43,901 nt of DNA, taken from Limnohabitans sp. Its GTDB lineage: Bacteria > Pseudomonadota > Gammaproteobacteria > Burkholderiales > Burkholderiaceae_C. Positions 42,012 to 43,901 of this stretch are shown in pieces. A program made the position numbers and the translations under genes. The stretch covers positions 1 through 43,901 of the forward strand of contig VERE01000023.1 of NCBI GenBank assembly GCA_018882835.1. The letters are read 5' to 3'. Positions within the stretch are counted from its first letter, which is position 1; each line of letters begins with the position of its first letter. The notes under the pieces are model-generated. The model was not told the DNA's origin, ran no database searches, and saw only the letters and a list, made by a program, of their open reading frames with translations.

Positions 42012-42397
42012 GCTGCAGGCAGCTGCCGCAGAAAAAGCGCCACGGTTTTAAGGCCCAAAACCGTCAATGCCAAAGAGCCCAGCAAGTGCAGGCTGGCGGT
42101 CATCAAGGCCAGCCCATAGCGCGCCTGCATCAGCATGCCCACCACCTCGGCACTGAAGGACGAGAACGTGGTCAGCGCCCCTAAAAAGCCGGTGACCAAG
42201 GCCAGGCGCCACAAGGGGTCGAGTTGCGGCAGGGCCTGAAACACCCCCACGCAAACGCCAACCAGATAGCCCCCGATCAGGTTCGCAGCCAAAGTGCCCC
42301 AAGGCAACACACCCTGGGTGTTCCACAGCAGGCCCAATTGCCAGCGCAGCAAGGCGCCCAGGCAGGCACCGATGCAAATGGCCAGAACGGGCATCAT
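42008..42397 (-). CDS. crcB: fluoride ion channel CrcB/Fluc
   Basis: A 129-residue membrane protein with four hydrophobic helices that lets fluoride leave the cell. Seen: GACLGALLRW (Arg18) at the N-terminus, N39 in LAANLIGGYLVG, and GALTTFSSFSAEV (73-85) with the two Phe residues of the fluoride path (F78, F81). It starts one base after the dctM stop (ATG 42397, or 42394), so it may be co-transcribed with the TRAP genes. No fluoride riboswitch is seen in that one-base gap. Confidence 0.92.
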   Translation of the reverse strand: MMPVLAICIGACLGALLRWQLGLLWNTQGVLPWGTLAANLIGGYLVGVCVGVFQALPQLDPLWRLALVTGFLGALTTFSSFSAEVVGMLMQARYGLALMTASLHLLGSLALTVLGLKTVALFLRQLPAA

Positions 42398-42398
42398 C

Positions 42399-43709
42399 TT
42401 ATTTGTCTACACCCATGACCGCATCGGGCAGGTAGGTCACGATGTTGGGAAACAAGGTGATCAGCGCAATGCACACCACCAGGCAAAGGAAGAAAGGCAC
42501 AGCGGCTTTGGCAATGGTGTTGCTGTCTTTGCCGGTCATGTTTTGCAGGACAAACAAATTGAAGCCCACGGGCGGCGTCACTTCCGCTATTTCGACCAGC
42601 AGCACAATGAAGATGCCGAACCAGATCAAGTCAAAGCCGGCTTTCTGAATCATGGGCAGCACCACGGCGCTGGTCAGCACAATCATGCTGATGCCATCCA
42701 AAGCCGTGCCCAGAATCAGGTAGATCACCGTCAGCACGCCAATCAAGGCCAGCGGCGACAGGTTCATGGCGCTGACCCACTCGGCCAATTCGCGCGGTAT
42801 GCCGGTGAAGGCCATGGTCTTGGTCAGAAAGGCCGCGCCGGCCAGGATGAACATGATCATGCAACTGGTGCGCGCCGTGCTCATCAAGCCTTCGCGAAAA
42901 TTGTCCCAGGTGAGGCTGCGGCTCCAGCCCGCCAGCAGCAGGGAGCCCAGCACGCCATAGGCGGCGCACTCGGTGGCTGTGGCATAGCCCGCAATCAGCA
43001 CCCAGCAGATGAAGACAATCAAGGCGGCACAGGGAATCAGGCTGCCCGATTGCCTGACCTTGGCCATGAAGCTGCTGGGCGGGTCAGCGGCTGGCACCTG
43101 GTCGGGATGGCGCCAGCTCCACCACATGATGTAGCCGCTGAAGAGGCACATCAATAGCAGACCTGGCAGGAAGCCGGCTAAAAAGATGCGAATGATGGAA
43201 GCGTCAGCGGCCACAGCGTAGACCACCATGGTGATGGACGGTGGAATCAAAATGCCCAGTGTCCCTGCAGTAGCCAGCGAGCCCAGGGCCAGCTTTTCGT
43301 TGTAGCCCCGCTTGATCAATTCGGGCAGGGCCACTTTGCTGATGGTGGCGCAGGTGGCGGCCGATGAGCCCGACACCGAGCCGAAGATGCCGCAGCCCAG
43401 AATGGTGGTGTGCATCAAGCGGCCGGGCACCCGGTTCAGCCAGGGGCGCAAGCCATCGAACATGTCTTCGCTCAAACGCGTGCGAAACAGAATTTCACCC
43501 ATCCAGATGAACAAGGGCAGGGCCGCCAACTCCCAGCTGGCATTGCTTTCCCAGAAGGCCGAGAACAGGTTTTTGCCGGGTTGTGTCTGGGTGAAAAAGG
43601 CCTGGCCCACCCAGCCGCAGATGGCCAGGGTCATGGCAATCCAGACGCCGCCCGCAAGCAGCACCATCATGATCAGCAACAGCAAGCCGCCAACGAGCAG
43701 AATGTCCAT
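42399..43709 (-). CDS. dctM: TRAP transporter large permease, DctM-type
   Basis: A 436-residue inner-membrane protein with about twelve segments, the sodium-coupled channel subunit of a TRAP transporter for carboxylates or similar solutes. Seen: LLVGGLLLLIMMVLLAGGVW at the start, LPLFIWMGEILFRTRLSEDM, GCGIFGSVSGSSAATCATIS, LGILIPPSITMVVYAVAADAS and ITPPVG-type EVTPPVGFNLFVLQNMTG near the end, all diagnostic. Starts four bases after the small-permease stop. The substrate-binding subunit is not in the window. Confidence 0.93.
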   Translation of the reverse strand: MDILLVGGLLLLIMMVLLAGGVWIAMTLAICGWVGQAFFTQTQPGKNLFSAFWESNASWELAALPLFIWMGEILFRTRLSEDMFDGLRPWLNRVPGRLMHTTILGCGIFGSVSGSSAATCATISKVALPELIKRGYNEKLALGSLATAGTLGILIPPSITMVVYAVAADASIIRIFLAGFLPGLLLMCLFSGYIMWWSWRHPDQVPAADPPSSFMAKVRQSGSLIPCAALIVFICWVLIAGYATATECAAYGVLGSLLLAGWSRSLTWDNFREGLMSTARTSCMIMFILAGAAFLTKTMAFTGIPRELAEWVSAMNLSPLALIGVLTVIYLILGTALDGISMIVLTSAVVLPMIQKAGFDLIWFGIFIVLLVEIAEVTPPVGFNLFVLQNMTGKDSNTIAKAAVPFFLCLVVCIALITLFPNIVTYLPDAVMGVDK

Positions 43710-43712
43710 GCC

Positions 43713-43901
43713 TCAGATGTCCGAAGAAAAGTCGCCACGCGCGTGGCGCTCTTGCACTTCGCGAACATAGGTGGGCACCTGGCCCCGCAGAACCAGAATG
43801 AGCTCGTCCAGCATGGCCACCCAAAGCAGCACCGAGCCCAAGGCGAAACTGAGCTGGGGAATCCACAAGGGCAAGGGCAGCAAGCCCTGGGCGATGTCGT
43901 T
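43713..43901 (-). CDS. dctQ: TRAP transporter small permease, DctQ-type (C-terminal part, cut by window edge)
   Basis: Reading the minus strand from the window end gives 62 residues without a start: a membrane segment (LPLWIPQLSFALGSVLLWVA, the last helix of DctQ), then MLDELILVLRGQVPTYVREV and a polar tail ending DFSSDI before TGA at 43715-43713. The position just before dctM and the shape of the tail identify it as the small TRAP subunit. Confidence 0.82.
   Translation of the reverse strand, partial: NDIAQGLLPLPLWIPQLSFALGSVLLWVAMLDELILVLRGQVPTYVREVQERHARGDFSSDI

Noticed and set aside
42398..42398. Fluoride riboswitch before crcB
   Set aside because: Only one base separates dctM and crcB, so there is no room for one there.

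Overview
The window looks like chromosomal DNA of a freshwater or soil betaproteobacterium of the Burkholderiales, most likely Comamonadaceae (Limnohabitans/Rhodoferax type). The reasons are moderate-to-high GC, four separate Bug/TctC periplasmic solute-binding proteins without TctA/TctB, a TRAP transporter, HyuA/HyuB enzymes and protein sequences typical of that family. This is inference from protein character; no marker gene is present. No rRNA, tRNA, CRISPR array, insertion sequence or phage gene was seen.

Left part (1-9.5 kb). The 5' end of an MFS transporter gene (minus) is followed by a tightly coupled minus-strand operon: YHYH-domain lipoprotein, parvulin-type prolyl isomerase and HupE/UreJ-like membrane protein, joined by two GTGA overlaps. 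Divergent from it is a 681-residue dockerin-like protein with an internal duplication. Then come a small SET protein, a two-gene unit (unknown acyltransferase-like protein plus YkgJ-type cysteine-cluster protein), a Cu/Zn superoxide dismutase lipoprotein and a small membrane protein. Two gene scars (a Bug C-terminus at 6477-6548 and an MFS N-terminus at about 9021-9098) mirror intact genes elsewhere in the window and suggest an old tandem duplication.

Middle part (9.5-20.9 kb). This is a small-molecule catabolic region: two divergent Bug genes, then a six-gene minus-strand operon (hyuA, hyuB, a 118-residue protein, Bug, amidohydrolase_2, D-2-hydroxyacid dehydrogenase) with a divergent LysR regulator and a T-N11-A dyad between them, and a further Bug gene.

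Right-centre (20.9-38.0 kb). This is the main finding: an apparently complete beta-1,3-glucan (laminarin-like) utilisation locus. It holds a GH81 endo-glucanase, a large lipoprotein with carbohydrate-binding-like modules, a LacI regulator, an ABC sugar importer (binding protein, two permeases, ATPase), a GH1 beta-glucosidase, an outer-membrane porin, a GH17 lipoprotein glucanase, glucokinase and, as the last translationally coupled gene, a second 681-residue dockerin-like paralogue. Copies of a TGAAAGCGCTTTCA palindrome lie in front of GH81, in front of the lipoprotein, inside the binding-protein gene and in front of GH1, and define a compact LacI-family regulon. The likely flow is extracellular or surface cleavage (GH81, GH17, lipoprotein), passage through the porin, ABC import, cytoplasmic hydrolysis by GH1 and phosphorylation by glucokinase.

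Right end (38.0-43.9 kb). A minus-strand operon holds a serine hydrolase of the beta-lactamase fold, a surface-adhesin-E-like protein and AzlC/AzlD. Next are xdhC (plus), crcB fluoride channel and the dctM/dctQ TRAP permeases (minus), with dctQ cut by the window edge.
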